NCBI GenBank assembly: GCA_963969365.1
Contig: OZ017752.1
Span: 2,666,001-2,730,000, forward strand
Reading direction: 5' to 3'
Length of the DNA: 64,000 bases
From: Asterochloris sp. CNOR1
Lineage: Eukaryota > Chlorophyta > Trebouxiophyceae > Trebouxiales > Trebouxiaceae
The position numbers were made by a program, and so were the translations under genes. The notes below the pieces were generated by a model that searched no databases, had not been told where the DNA came from, and was given only the letters and a program-made list of their open reading frames with translations. Positions 18,488-30,800 of this stretch are shown here, piece after piece; position 1 is the first letter of the stretch; each line of letters starts with the position of its first letter.

Positions 18488-21468
18488 TCAGCCGCTCTGC
18501 TTACGCTTGCCAAGCAATTTGTAATCACTGTTGTACCTGCTGCATAGCTGCTGCAGTGAGCTGACTGTCCTGGTGGCAGGGATGCGTTCACATTCCAGTT
18601 CTAAAGCCCCAACCACGGCTGCCATGGTGCTTCCCAAGGCAGCCATCCGGTTTCTGACCTCAGCAGCAAGGCCGTTCTTGAATCTTGAGAAGGCCTTGCT
18701 GCTGGCCCTTGCTTCTTTCTTGCTGCCATGCCACCTGCGGAGGTCTGAAGGCACCGCTGAGATCTTGGCAAACGCCTCGAATGCTGCCGGGACTGTTTGA
18801 AAATCTGAGAGCCGCCAGACCTGCACTTCACAAGGGGAAGGGTCTGACCATTACGCAGTTGCTCAAGCTGAAAGGCAACTGACTGCACACCTGCTTCTGC
18901 CAGAAAGGAGTCCCTCTCATCCGGGGCGTTCAGCACACTGAGGGACTGAGGCGGCAGAGCAATGCCATAGCTGGTCTGTGAAGCCAGTGGCACACGTGGG
19001 ATGGGTTTGGCTGCTGCCGGGGGCTGAAGGCCAGATAGAGGCACCTGAGGCAGCATCACCACTGGGGCAAAAGGCATTGGCGTGGCCTCCTTCCACCCAG
19101 CGTCTTGAAGAAGAAAGCCTGCGACATGGAAGGGCAAAGGTTCAGAGCATGCATGTTCAACTACAACACCTAGGGGGCTGCAGCGCTCACCGTTGGGTTG
19201 GTGAACAACAAATTCCTGTCGTTGAGAACTGCCTCAGCAGCAATGTGTTTGTCCCACGTCTCCTGCCGCAGCTGCTTGCCTGCAGTGCTCTGCAGAAGGC
19301 GACTGGCGGCTGGCGGGATGGTGCGGAGCCACTGGTCCCCATATGAGTCAATCCTCAAGCTGGCATTCTGCACAAACACTTGCCGCAGGTGGGCGATAGC
19401 CCTCAAGGGCGCCAGCAAAGGATGTGCAGGGTGGGATCGCATGCCAGCTTGGCGCAGGAGCACTGTCAAGCCTGGGATGATGCGGTCCAGCACATCCTCC
19501 TCAGCCTGCAGAACACAAGTGAAAAAGTCCCCCCCTTCCCCAATCTTGGTGATCTGCGTGAGAAGCATTGGCACTGCAATGACCTTACCTCAAAATCAGC
19601 CTGGCCCAAACGATGATTCTCGTGCCAGTCCCGTCCCCAACCAGCCAGCCTGTGGGCTGTGTCCGGGTCAAAAATGCAGTACAGGTCTGTGGTGTCAGAC
19701 TCATGCCTGCAAGGCACAGAACTGTTCAGCTGGGGACAACTCTGTTCAGAATGCACAGCATGGCCAGAGTTGCCCACCTTGCCGCCATCTTGATCTCCGC
19801 TTTGTTGATGCCCACGCTCTTAGCTGCCTCCACACCATGCTTCTTGAACTTGTGGCTGACTTCGCCTTTGGCGGAGTAACCATCAAGCCTGCCACAGGGC
19901 ACGCCTGCAGTGTAGCAAGCCACAATTTTCATCGACAGCCGTGTGCAAAAGCTGCAGCATTGACGCACTGGCTCACCAGCAAGTTCAAACGCCTGCTGAA
20001 GGTGAACGTTGAGGGTCTCTCCAGTCATGGGCTGATTCCCCTGCATGCTAGGGGCGGCAACAATGAACTTGGCCAGATCCTCAAGTTTGATGCCCCGGTG
20101 GAAGGTGGCGACAGCCAGGTCGGCCAGCGCTGCCTGAGGACAGATGCGATGGTCTCGGTACCTGTGGCAGAAGAGGCATTGTGATACAATACACACTGCA
20201 GCACACCGCCCAACTGCGTCTGACAGCAAGAATGCGCATACCTCACGACACCAGGAATATCCACTTGCCCAGGCTTCACAGTCTTCCCCTGCATGCTGCC
20301 AAAGAGAATTGCCACAGAGGGCGCTGGGCCCACACTGTCTTGCGTCCGCAGTGCCAGGCAGCTCCAGGGAAGCTTGCGCAGGTCATCAGAGCGGCCTAAT
20401 GTGGCTGACATGAACGTCATTGCCATCCTCAGCAGAAAGGCCCACTGCCACTGCTTCTGCTGGAACGCTGCCTGCAGGGACTGGCGAAGCTGCCCTGCGC
20501 TCAGTGCGGCATCCACCTGCAGATTTAAGCAACAAGCTGGTGTCAGACACGCCACCACTCTGTTTGCACAAGACGCTCTGACCAGGTCGTTACCCACCTG
20601 AGCTGCCACTTGCGCGTTGAGGTTCTCAGCCTGCATCTCCCTGCCACGTGCACGGACCAAGTCCCTGACCGCCTGGATCTCCAGGGGTGCGGGTACATCT
20701 GAGGTGATGCGGCCCTGTGAGTATTGCTCTCTGCGGACCTCCTTGAGGTGGCATAGATAATCACTGCATGCACCAGGCCAAGGGTTGGGAAGGGTGGGAC
20801 ATGAGCACAGCTCAGACACAGCAGTGGAGGGGCCCCACGCTGCTGAATGAGTAGCGAGCACCATTCTGCTGCACTGCCTCATCCACAAGCCACATCGAGA
20901 ACTCAAGAATCTTGGCCTGAGACATGAGGTCGCCATCAGGATATTGGTGCGCCTCCTGCTCACAGTATCTCTGCAGGATCACATGCGTGTGAGTGACATG
21001 GCCTTGGAAGCCTCAAGGGGGCCATAAGAACAGGAATAAAGGCCATGCAGTGCCTACCCTCCAGAGCTTGGCAGCTGATTTTTCAGCCTGGACTGTGTTC
21101 TGTGGCTTAGCCGCACCATGACGGGCATGGATGAGCTGGGTGAGCTGTAGGATACGAGCTTCCTCCTCAGGAGTGTTTGGCATTGCTGCTGCCAAGCCAA
21201 CTGCTGCGTCTGAGACTGGTGCTCCATTCTGCTGGCCCAAAGTCTCTAAGCTGTGCACACCAGGGGCAGAGGTTGGCACTGGCTGGAGATCATCCACCAC
21301 TCCAGACAGGTGTCTGCAGGCTTGATCAATGGCCGCTCTGAGGGAAGGGGGGCTGTTTGGAGAGCAGCTGCCATGTAGTTGTGCTATGTAGTCCCCAGCC
21401 AGCCCCAGACTGATGACATGGTTGATGTAGCTGCTGTACTCAGCAGATGGCACCTGGTAGTGCTGCAT
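18488..21468 (-). CDS. Crypton-type tyrosine recombinase, spliced
   Basis: A DNA-strand-exchange enzyme of the Crypton (YR transposon) class. From ATG 21468 about ten short exons read leftward: a core-binding region (KILEFSMWLVDEAVQQNGAR near 20890), then the catalytic domain. Box I arginine lies in SATLGRSDDLRKL (near 20390), as in the Crypton T-x-R-G-x-D/E-x-R pattern. GKTVKPGQVDIPGVVRY follows near 20260. The HxxR box appears as SHKFKKHG with Lys in place of Arg (near 19840), then KMAARW, then the presumed nucleophile tyrosine in DLYCIFDPDTAHRLAGW (near 19680). The C-terminal exons (to 18488) form a basic helical region that may be the GCR1_C-like DNA-binding part seen in several Crypton proteins. 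The frame is open with good splice signals, so it looks whole. A LINE tail ends about 20 bp upstream of the start codon. Confidence 0.8.
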
Positions 21469-21490
21469 GAAGGGGTGGGTCGATCTGGTT

Positions 21491-22492
21491 TGATGATGAT
21501 GATGATGATGATTTAAATTTAAAGTCCGTAGCCTCAATGCACGGGCATAGGACTATGATCATTTCATCCTACCAATGAACTTTGCTGAAGGTGTAGGGGT
21601 ACAAAAAGAAGCAGTACAGGCATATCAAGCAGGTCACTGTACTTGGCTGGTAAAGAGGGAGCCGGCGCTCATAGCAGGCCTTGGCACTGTGCTGGGCTTC
21701 ATCACCACATTGGACTGCTAGCTGAGGTTGCTGCCCGAAATGCAAACACCCTGGATCCTGTATGGCGCAGGGGGGGGCTCAGCCCCCCTGACTGGCTTGC
21801 CACGCCCTCTCAGCTCGTAGACTTCGCAGTCATGAGAGAGTTATGCTTGGGTATGACTGTGACCAGCAGTCTTCCCCTCGCAGGGCACCAGGCTCCAAGG
21901 CGGCACACCCCAAGCAACAACTCAGCATGGGGACCTTAGGGGAAGACAATCATGTGATGAGTCTAGCGCATTGCTATGAAATTGGGGCTCTAATCAGCAG
22001 CTGGTAAGCTGGGGACACATCACGGCACATAGAGGGGTCACCCAGGGTGTCTGTTCCTCATTTAGGCCCAGATGTGCCCCCAGTGATGCCCAGCATAGTT
22101 GCGTGCTGGAGCAGTGCTGCCCTGATGTATGTGGCCACTCGGCTTGGTGGTTGTTCAAACAGCGTTGCCAACGACTGCTGCTGCTCCGCAAACAGGTGGC
22201 TGTGAGCAGACCGGAGGTCTGCAAGTCCTGGGCAGTGTAGCAGGATATGGCTTTCATCCTCAATCTCATTCGGTGACCCACAGATTCGGCATGTCCGGTC
22301 CTCTCGCTTGAGCTGGGGCAATAGGTATCGCCCAGTCTGTACGCGCAGCTGGTGGCTGCTGCACCTGATGCTGGCATAGGCTCTGCGTAGCCTGAAGCCT
22401 CTGATCCTGGTCAGGTATGTCTGCATGGCATAGGCCGTGTTGGGGTTTGGCGTGCTAGGGTTATTTGACCTAGCAATTAGGTCGGGAGACAT
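21491..22492 (-). mobile_element. LINE (non-LTR retrotransposon) 3' fragment, copy 2
   Basis: The reading frame 22058-22492 (144 aa) carries IRGFRLRRAYASIRCSSHQL and a CxxC-x10-H-x4-C zinc knuckle (CRIC ... H ... C), the C-terminal part of a LINE polymerase; the reverse transcriptase itself is absent. About 500 bp further along the element's strand is the 3' end: GTCCTATGCCCGTGCATTGA, CGGACTTTAAAT, then an (ATC)n tail at 21491-21512. A microsatellite tail is typical of several LINE clades. The 21570-22057 part is non-coding or a later insertion. The fragment is 5'-truncated. Confidence 0.7.
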
Positions 22493-22669
22493 TTCTGAGA
22501 CGAACCCAACTGCTGGAGACTGTAAGGCTCAGCAGCCGATTCCTCCGTCCCTTTTACACTCAGTAAGCCGGTGAGCATCTTGACCACAAGTATCTGCTCT
22601 TTCATGTGGCTTCCTGATGAGATCTGAGCGCACAGCTGCACCTGTCCTCAGGGTAAATTGCTCTGGAAT

Positions 22670-25600
22670 ATGGCGGACGAGACAGGACTGGCCGCAGATG
22701 CTCTTTCTGGGCTGGAGGATGAATCCAGGGACGCCGCACTTGGCGTGCTCTATGGCGCAAGCGCTGATGCTCGTCAACGTCTGCAGAACCTGGTTCTGAG
22801 GTTTCGCAACGCTCCTGCACTGGCTGGAGCAGTCAGGGCCTTTCTGTCTGAGCACCGAGGTGCGTAGCCCGTCCCCTGGGTGCTCATGCTGAGGTGCACT
22901 GGAGCATGCAGGTGGGTGGCTTGCCACATGGCAAGATGCGGTTAGGGAGCACTGCCTACAGGGTTGCTAGCGCTGCTGGAGCCCTGCTGGTGCGTCGCTG
23001 TGCTTGTCTGTACAATCACAGCTGACGGGAATGAGCTGCTCATTGATTGAGCAGCCTGTGGAGGTGAGTTGGTGCACCAGGGCTGCAGGAGTTATCAACA
23101 GCATGCAGCGCACCTAGGGAGGCGCTGTTCAGGGTGACTGCCTTACTAGACTCAGCTTCCCCAGTGACACAGGTGGCTGGAGGTGAAGATCCCAAGCAGG
23201 GCTGCAAGATCTGACCTGCATTGCATGCGGCAGCAGGGTTGCGCCTTGTGGGAGGCACTGTGCAGGGTCCTGCCGCCAGGGCTGGCAGAGGCCCTAGAGC
23301 TTGGGCATGCAGGGCACGTCAGGACCTGATCAGTCCACTCCACCAGGGCTGCACCATCGGGGTGCAGGGTAGGCAGTCTACTCATTCAGCCTTCTTTGCA
23401 GTGATTAAGAAGCGTGAGTGGTGATGCCTTCACGCTAAGTGTGGATGCCTTGGAGCCTCACCGGGCCCAGGAGATGTGAACGTCGTGAGCTCTTTACAGT
23501 GCGCCGTAAGTGCGAAGACTCAAGGTTGCTGAGCTGCTCGTCATGTGCTGTGCGTTCCTGTGATGTGCGGGATACCAGAGTCATGGCCAGGCCTCGGCAT
23601 GATAATGGGATTCCTCAAGTGGGCTGCAGCTCGTGTGCTGGCTCACCTGGTGGGGACCTGCCCAGGCGTCCATCTTTGTCTGGCAGGGCGACATGTTCCC
23701 CAATCGCCAGTTGCATGGTTCAACCTGCATGTCATCTGAAGGGGAGCCTGTGCGTGAGGGGTGTCCTGCATGATGTGCGGCAGCAGGTGGGTGCATTCAA
23801 CTCTTCAAGGACCTGTTGACCAGGTGAGAGTGTCACTTTGCAGGAGACAGCATTTGAGTTCTCCAGCTGTCACCAATCGGTGCAGTCAAGCCTGAGCCTG
23901 CGTGTGGGCAATTGCTCTGCTGGGCTTTTTGGCTGAAGGCAACAGAGCTCGCAAGACTAGCGCTTTGCTGGAGGCCAACATCTGCTTTCAGCGCTGCATG
24001 GCCTGTTTTGCCTCCAAGTGACGAGGAACAGGCTGCAAGAGGGGCTTGTTCAAGCAGCTTCTCTGCTGCAGGAGGCAATGGAGAGCTTCTAGAGCAGCTG
24101 GGCCAGCTAAAGTTTGAAGTAAATGACCTCAAAATAACCATCAACCGTGCAGCAAGCACATCCCAACGAGAGGCAGAAATTGGGAAGGTAAGGGCATGTT
24201 GCCATGAAGCAGCAACTCTCTGCTTAAATTGATTGCACCTTTTTGCACAGCCTGCAATTGACTGCCCATAACTCATGTAGTAGAGATGTAGGACTTGTGT
24301 GTGACTGCAGAACCGCAGAAAGCAGATCAGAAATTCCAGATTCTCTGAGGCTCTCCCAGAAGTCCCTGCAGCCAGCATGCAAGCGGTGGTGAATACACTG
24401 AAGGAGCTTTGGGGCCTGCCTCCTGCTGCACGATCTTCGACACGACATCGAGGTGTGTGTCACATTGACTATTGTGTCTGCAGCACAGCTCTCCCTTTCA
24501 GCAGATGCCAGTTGAGTGCTGCCTTTGTTGTGCAGCTGCAAACTCACCTGCCTGCCTGCACAGTGTGCGCCCTAGCAAGTGCCTTTGCTGACAGCAGCAG
24601 GCATTGCCACCTGCAGCAGCCTCAGCAGAGACAGACGCCCCTCTGCGCCTCATCACCATGCGGCGGAAGGGGAGTGAGGAGCTCAGGGAGGCAGCACACA
24701 TGCAACCTGCAGCAATGGAGCTGCTCGGGGGGATGCAGAAAGCACTCGACAACAGAACAGGGTTGGTGCTGGCAGACACCCATGCCAAGAAGTACCTGCG
24801 CAGCCCCGACAAGAAGATTGACTGCTCTGGCCTGGCTGGCAATGATCGCCTCTGGTCGCAGCTGGTTGTGCCCATTGAGTTCAAGCTTGAGGAGAAAGAT
24901 GCAGACGCCGCGCTTGGGCAGCTGCTGGAGTCTGCCAGCATTGTGCAATGCCAGCAGCCAGAGCGAAAGTTCATCTATGCCGTCAGCATCACCATGGACT
25001 CAGTTGAGGTGTTCTGCGTGCACTTTGGGCCGCTGGCAGCCTTCAGCGGCATCCAGGGCAGCGGCCTGCTGCCACTCAGGCTGCACCCAGACTCTCCTGG
25101 CCTGTGCATGCTGGCGCGCGTCGTGGCTGCCCCGCTGGGTCACCTGGGCTTTGAGCCTGCAATCCTGCCAGAGGGCTGGCTGGGGCCCCACAAGTTCAGG
25201 TGCACTCAGCGCCTTGCAGTTCACTCTGAGTCAGCTGACACCCCCCTCAGGCCAAACAGCTCTGTCTTCAAGGCAGTGCTGCCAGAGTGCGGCGACAGTG
25301 AGGCGGTGCTCAAGCTGGCTGTGAATGACAAGGAGGTGGGCTTCCATGTCCGTGCATTACTGCTGGCATGAATTTGTCTTGGTTGGGGACCAGGTGTTCC
25401 TCGTACTGTCTGTCGAGCAGGCCAAAGCCCTGCAGCTGGTGCCACACGACAGCAGGCTGTCAGGTTACTGTTGGAAGCCAGTACCAATGCAGGGCTGTGC
25501 TGATGAATGTGTTGGCATCATGGACAGGGCCTGGCATTGAGAGTTCATCTGCTCTTTGCTTGCCTCTGTGCAGGCCAGAGTCCTGCAGCTGCTGCCGCCA

Positions 25601-26382
25601 GACGCCCCGCACCTTGTGCATCTCCTGGCAGCTGGGAACTTCCGCCACGGCGACACTCTCTGGGACGCTGTGCTGGTGGCGCCAGTTGTTGCGCTGCTTG
25701 AAGCAAGCTTGTCTGTGCAGCAGATTGCCCGGGTCACCTTTGACATTGCTGCTGCGGTGGACCAGCTGGCCGACCTGATGATTGTGCACCGAGACATCTC
25801 GCCAAACAATATTGGCTACCAGGCTGACGGGCACGGCTGCCTATTTGATTTTGGTGCTGCAAAGGTGGGCTCACTCAGGACGGACTGCTGGCATTGTGTA
25901 ATCAGTCTCTGACCCCTCATGTGCAGACAGGTGAAGCAAGCACATATAACCTGACTGACTTGCAGGTGATGGACAGCTCAGGTTCTCAAAGTCCTGTCCA
26001 GACCCTCACAGGCACGCCCATATACATGGCCATTGATGTATTGATGGGCCAAAGCAGCACTCCCAGCACCGACTTGGAGTCCCTATTCTACACCATCCTG
26101 GCTGTTTGTGTTGGTGGAAGCCACAGCGATCGTGGTGCTGGATTCGCCAATGCCCCGAAGGTGGCAGCAAAACTGCGCCGTGGGGGAATGCTTGCACCTG
26201 AGCTAGAAGAGTTGCAGTACGCCCCACAGGACAAGCATGCCTTTCTGGAGACCTTGCACAATGTGTTTTTCCCCTTTGCAACACCTAAAAAGGGCAAAGC
26301 CCCATCTCGTTTCCACTGCAATGATGTCTCGCCTGAGGATGTGAAGGAAGCTTGCAAGCAATTCATGAGCCCAAGTGTGTAA
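22670..26382 (+). CDS. PD-(D/E)XK nuclease-like plus FunK1-like protein kinase
   Basis: A kinase resembling the fungal FunK1 family and Crinkler-type effector kinases, in which a restriction-endonuclease-fold segment precedes an atypical kinase. ATG 22670 opens a first exon (MADETGLAADALSGLEDES...) ending at a GTGCGT donor near 22866. Middle exons near 24060-24190 (a coiled coil, EQLGQLKFEVNDLKITI) and 24378-24450 are likely. The large exon 24630-25340 holds KIDCSGLAGNDRLWSQLVVPIEFKLEE; the IEFK element and upstream Asp fit a nuclease E-x-K core. An N-lobe lysine lies in EAVLKLA. The C-lobe exons carry IVHRDISPNN (catalytic Asp, near 25785), FDFGAAK (DFG), then GTPIYMAIDVL and TDLESLFYTILAV typical of FunK1, with the stop at 26382. 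The 5' exon chain between 22.87 and 24.4 kb is uncertain. It lies next to the recombinase island and may be cargo. Function unknown. Confidence 0.72.
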
Positions 26383-27879
26383 ATTCTGGCTGATCATCAT
26401 CTGTGCAGCACACATGCTTCTTGAGGCTTGTACTGAGCGCCTGTACGCGAGCTGTCCATGTCAATGTCCACCAGCAACCACTGCTGAGCAGAAAGTCTTC
26501 CTTGGCTCAGGTCACACTGATGTGGAAACTTTGGTCTATTGCCTTGAGCTCTCAAAAGCCTCTGGACGCTTTTACATTCATTTTTGGGAGGTGTTGAATG
26601 CCAACAAGCAAGAAACAACACAACTTCAAGCCGCTGGCGCTCAAAGCTTTTGCAGCATAGGCCACAAGCAACTCTGGACACCTTCAAGTCACATCTGCAT
26701 GTGATTTAGTGACATGTTGCGGGGTGTCATATAGCATGTGATAAATTGACAGGTCGCAGGGTGTCACATGGCCTGTGATAACATGACCTATTGAAGCCTA
26801 AGCCCTGCCCCAGGAGTCCACCCTCCCGGGAGCCTCCCATCCCCGGGCAGCCTGCAACAGGTTCCTGGAGACATTTAGATGGCATCGGCACTTTTCACAG
26901 ATCAAATCAAGGAGACTGCTGCCCATCTAAGGTAGCATCTTGGCCAATGCTGACCTGAGGTCCTCAAAAGGCTATACTCTCAGACATCCTGCTGCTTCTC
27001 TTGAGCTGCCTGAAATGCCACACGCTTGAGTGGCAGCAGTGAGGCGCAGCCTAATGAAGAGTGCCAGTATGCTGCACACATGTGAAATCCAGCAGCAGCC
27101 CCACTGGCTTTCCATCATAATACCACAGCAGGCATGCACTGACGTTGGTGGAGCAGTTGGGCAACATGGCCTGTTTGAAGTTCCAGGGGATCTACAAGCT
27201 CGAGATTCGGATGACTACCACTATTGTGGCACCTGCTCATCATCGTGGATGCTTAGACTTTTCTCTGGGACGCTGCCAATGGCCATACACATAGGGGCCA
27301 TTGCCGCAGAAGTCTGAAGGAATATGCTTGTCAGGGCGCGGAGGAAGCTGAGGTCTGCAGCGTCTCATTCATGAGGCGCAGACACAATTCCAATGCAAAT
27401 CTCCGCCAGATATCTTGCCTGAGGAGACAGGTCTGGCCATGCCTGCCCTCATGCCAATTGCCAGGGAAGCGAACACAACAGCTGGAGGTTGCACCACCAT
27501 GACCCTCTGCACTGGGAGAGATATGGGCCCCTTTCCTCCACTGCGCTGTTCTCATTTTAGGCAGCAGCTTGGGGGGCCTCGCAGAAGACCAAGCATGAAA
27601 CAAGTTTCATGATACTTGCAAAAGCACAAGGCTCAAATCATCTGTTATAGCTGGCACCAGCATCAGGTTGGGGCCTTGATCCTGCAAGCCGCTTCTGCTG
27701 ACTCATTTCCAGTCATGGACACTTGATTGGTTCATACGGTGGTCACCGACTCTTGCAGCATGGGGCTGTCTCAGTCCCTCAGCTTGCACAACAGCATACA
27801 GTGGTGATGACACGTGATGCTGGCACCAGCATGGAGGGCAACATGGATTTCACATACAGACAAGGCAGGCAGGGAGCAC
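26383..27879. other. Intergenic stretch between two convergent genes
   Basis: Separates the FunK1-like gene (plus) from the 3' end of the DYRK/HIPK-like gene (minus). It contains a 37-bp tandem duplication at 26710-26783. The reading frames here (for example 27030-27317) show no recognisable motif or coherent splice signals. I see no gene. Confidence 0.5.
26710..26783. repeat. Tandem duplication of a 37-bp unit
   Basis: Two adjacent copies (26710-26746, 26747-26783), each beginning TGACA and containing GGGTGTCA(T/C)AT and TGTGATAA. The next four bases (TGAC) restart the unit. It lies about 330 bp past the FunK1-like stop codon. Confidence 0.75.
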
Positions 27880-30800
27880 TCAAGCCCGCTTTCCTGCGAG
27901 ACCCATCCAGTATGGGGTGGACTCTTTACGCTGGCGCTGGGGCCGTGAGGCAGCCAGGCTGCCTGCTGCGTCCGCACTGGGCGGCATGCAGCTTTTTTCT
28001 TGCTTGGGGTTGCTCTGTGCATGTGGCGAGGTGGGGTTGCCAAGCAGCCTGCGTTTCCGGCCATGGCCTGTGTTGAGGGCCTTTGGGGAGGGGCTAATTT
28101 TTCCAGGGACCTCTGCCATTGATCTGGGCTTCTTGCCTGAGCCTTCAGCATCCAGCCTGTCTGCCTCGCTGTCAGGCTGCCGCACCTTGGCAGGTGGATT
28201 TGTGCCTGCTGTGGCAGTGCTATTGGGTCTGGCTGTACTTCTTGCTGGCCCAGCAGCACTGCTTGCAGGCTGCCTAGCCCCGTCGGCAGCTGACAAGCGC
28301 CCAGTCTCTGCAACAAACAGGCCAAGCTGAGCAACAGCCTGAGCTTGCGCCCTCAAGTGAGAGCTCAGCTGATCTGCTGCCCCAGCATGCGTCTCAGAGC
28401 CAGGAGCCAGGCCCTGAGGTGTTGACAGTTTATAAGCCCAGGCCCACCTGCTGCAGCCTGCGGTGTTGCGCCTGAGAGCTTGCTGGGCGGCCGAAACTTC
28501 TGCTGAGCAGCTGCAGCGCCCTTTGCAGCTGGAACCGCGTCTCGGGCGGCGCTGTGCCCCTGCAGCACTTGCGCTGGTGCGGCAGCGGCGTCGGCGGTTG
28601 CAGCTGCCCTCCCCCGCCCTGCGGCATTGCTCTGCTGCGACCTGCTGCTTGTGTCTCCCCGCGGCGTCCACTTGGCAGCAGGCCAGCTGGGCTGGGCAGC
28701 GCCTGTGCCTGCACTGGCAGCCGGCTGAGCGTGCCTGGCATCAGGCTTCGCCCCCCTGTCAGGCCCCGGCCTGCCCTGCTGCCCGCCTGCAGCCCTGCCG
28801 CGCGGCGCATGCCTGGCTGCTGCAGCGTCTGCTGCCGCAGCTGCAGAGCGCAGCTCCTGCCGGTGGCGAGCCAGGCGGGGTGCAGACTCCCGCCGTGCTC
28901 TCTTCATGGGCTGCTGGTCCTCGGCGTCTGCTACGGCAGCCGCATGGAACAGTGCTGACAGCCCACTTGCTGCAGCACAGAGGCGGTTGCTTGCTAATGT
29001 GCAGCAATCTCCAATGCATGATCATAACAGCAACCAGTCTCTGTAACCTGACGAATTCCGCGGACTATTTTGCTCTGAGCGTGCAGCCTGAGCTGGGAGA
29101 TGGCGGCAGCAGCTCCAATCAAAGTGCAGGCTGAGACCTGTGACAATGGCTGAGGGTCTCATGGCACACAAAGGCAGCAGCGATGGGCAAGCAGCCCGAA
29201 GAAACCCGCTGCTGTGTTGTGGCAGCCTCACCTTGCTCCTCGGAGGCCGCCTCCACATCCTCTGGCTGCCGGTCAGACTGGCTGAGTTTCAAGCGTTTCC
29301 CAAGCACGCTCGATGCCATGTGAGCAGAGGCACCTGTGGGGGACCCAGGGGTCTCCTGCCGCGGCTGCGCTGTGCTTGGCTCTGGAGCCTGCAGCAGCCA
29401 TGAAGGGGCGATGAAGGGCGGTGCATGGTCTGGGCAGGCTGAGGCAGTCATGGGGATCCACGCAAGCTGTGCAGTGCTCGCCTCTGGCCCTTGCAGCACC
29501 CTCTGGGGCAGGTGAGGGAGGACGTAAACTGGCGTTGGACCCTCCTGGTGGAAATAATGAAACCTGAAATGCAGAGTAAGCAGATTGCCTGCCAGTCGAT
29601 AGCCTGCAGCCAGCACTCCAGAGCTGTGCTGCTACTGCGTTGATATGCTGGCCTGCATGCCCCGCCTGCTGGCCTGGAGTCTCTGCCGTGCCCCTGTTGG
29701 TGAAGTGACGAGGCATGACAACACAGGAGGCGCTCACCTCAGACAGACCTCCCCTGGACCGCTCCCCAGCGCCGGCCCTGCTCTGCTGGCCGCCACCCCT
29801 GGCAGGGGCCAGGCCGCCCTGGAAGGCCTGGCCAGCTCCTGCAATGGACCTCGTGCGGTGGCCGCTTCCCCCAGCAGGGGCTGGAACCTCCTCAGAGGCC
29901 TGGCTGGCCCGGGCACTGCCCCCGCTTGGCTGGCCGCCGCCCCTGTCTGGGAGCAACACCTCTCCAGAGGCTTGGCAAGCAGCAGGGCTGTTGGAGGCAG
30001 CGCTCCGGGGCTGCTGCCTGCCTGTGAGCGCATGAGGCTGGGTGCTGGGCTGCGGCTGTGAGGCAGCAGCTGCAGGGGTTGGCGCCTTGGCACCTTGATC
30101 CCTGAGAACGCTCTGCAGGAAGACCTGCAGGGCAGCACCAGGGATCACTGAAGCAGGCTGCATCAAGATTGGCACGGACCGTCAGCACCAAGCAGTGGCG
30201 CAGATGGTGTGGAGCCAGACACTGCAGGAAAAATCAAGTCGAACTGGCAGGCAGGCTCCGCAGGAGAACGAAGCAGGGAACAAGGCAGCAGTCGCACAGG
30301 CTGGCAGACACAGCAGCCTCGGACCTGCTGTGGCATTGCAGCTCACCTTGTCTTCGAGCTCTGTCTCGCTCTCCAGCAGTCCCTGTGGCTCGGCTGGCTC
30401 GGCAGCCATAGGGGGTCCGGGATGCTGCTCTGCGTCCCTGGTCCCGCTGCCCGACTCCGCACAGCTTTGCTGACTGCACGTGCCTACCATGGCGGCGGCT
30501 GTGGCAGCACTGGACTGCAGCTGCCTGCCTGGGCTGCGGCTGCCCGCCTGCCCTGCGCCAGCAGCAAGCTGCTCCTCCTCTGGCCGTGTCCCCAGACTGT
30601 GGCTCCTTGCCTGGGCCGCGCCGGGTTGCTGCCTGCCAGCGGCGGCGACTGCAACTGCAGCTGGGGGTGCTGCGCGGGGCCTGGGGTCGGCTGGCACCTC
30701 ACTGCCTGCTGCGGGGGGCTTCCCACTGCCTCCTGCTGGTGAGTCCGCCTGCAACAAGGAGCATCACACCTGCGACTTGCTGCCCACGCCTGGTGCATGT

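Noticed and set aside
21013-21537. A reading frame beginning with a run of six histidines upstream of the recombinase
   Set aside because: The histidines are a translation of the (ATC)n tail of the adjacent LINE and the frame starts without an ATG there. The ATG at 21468 is the sensible start.
10604-22492. An integrated giant-virus or Polinton-type genome
   Set aside because: No major capsid, packaging ATPase, protease, DNA polymerase B or retroviral-type integrase was found. Only the helicase (and perhaps the Rep-like gene) is virus-like, so such a label is not supported.
27030-27317. A 95-codon plus-strand reading frame
   Set aside because: No motif, no splice context, and composition like the surrounding intergenic DNA.
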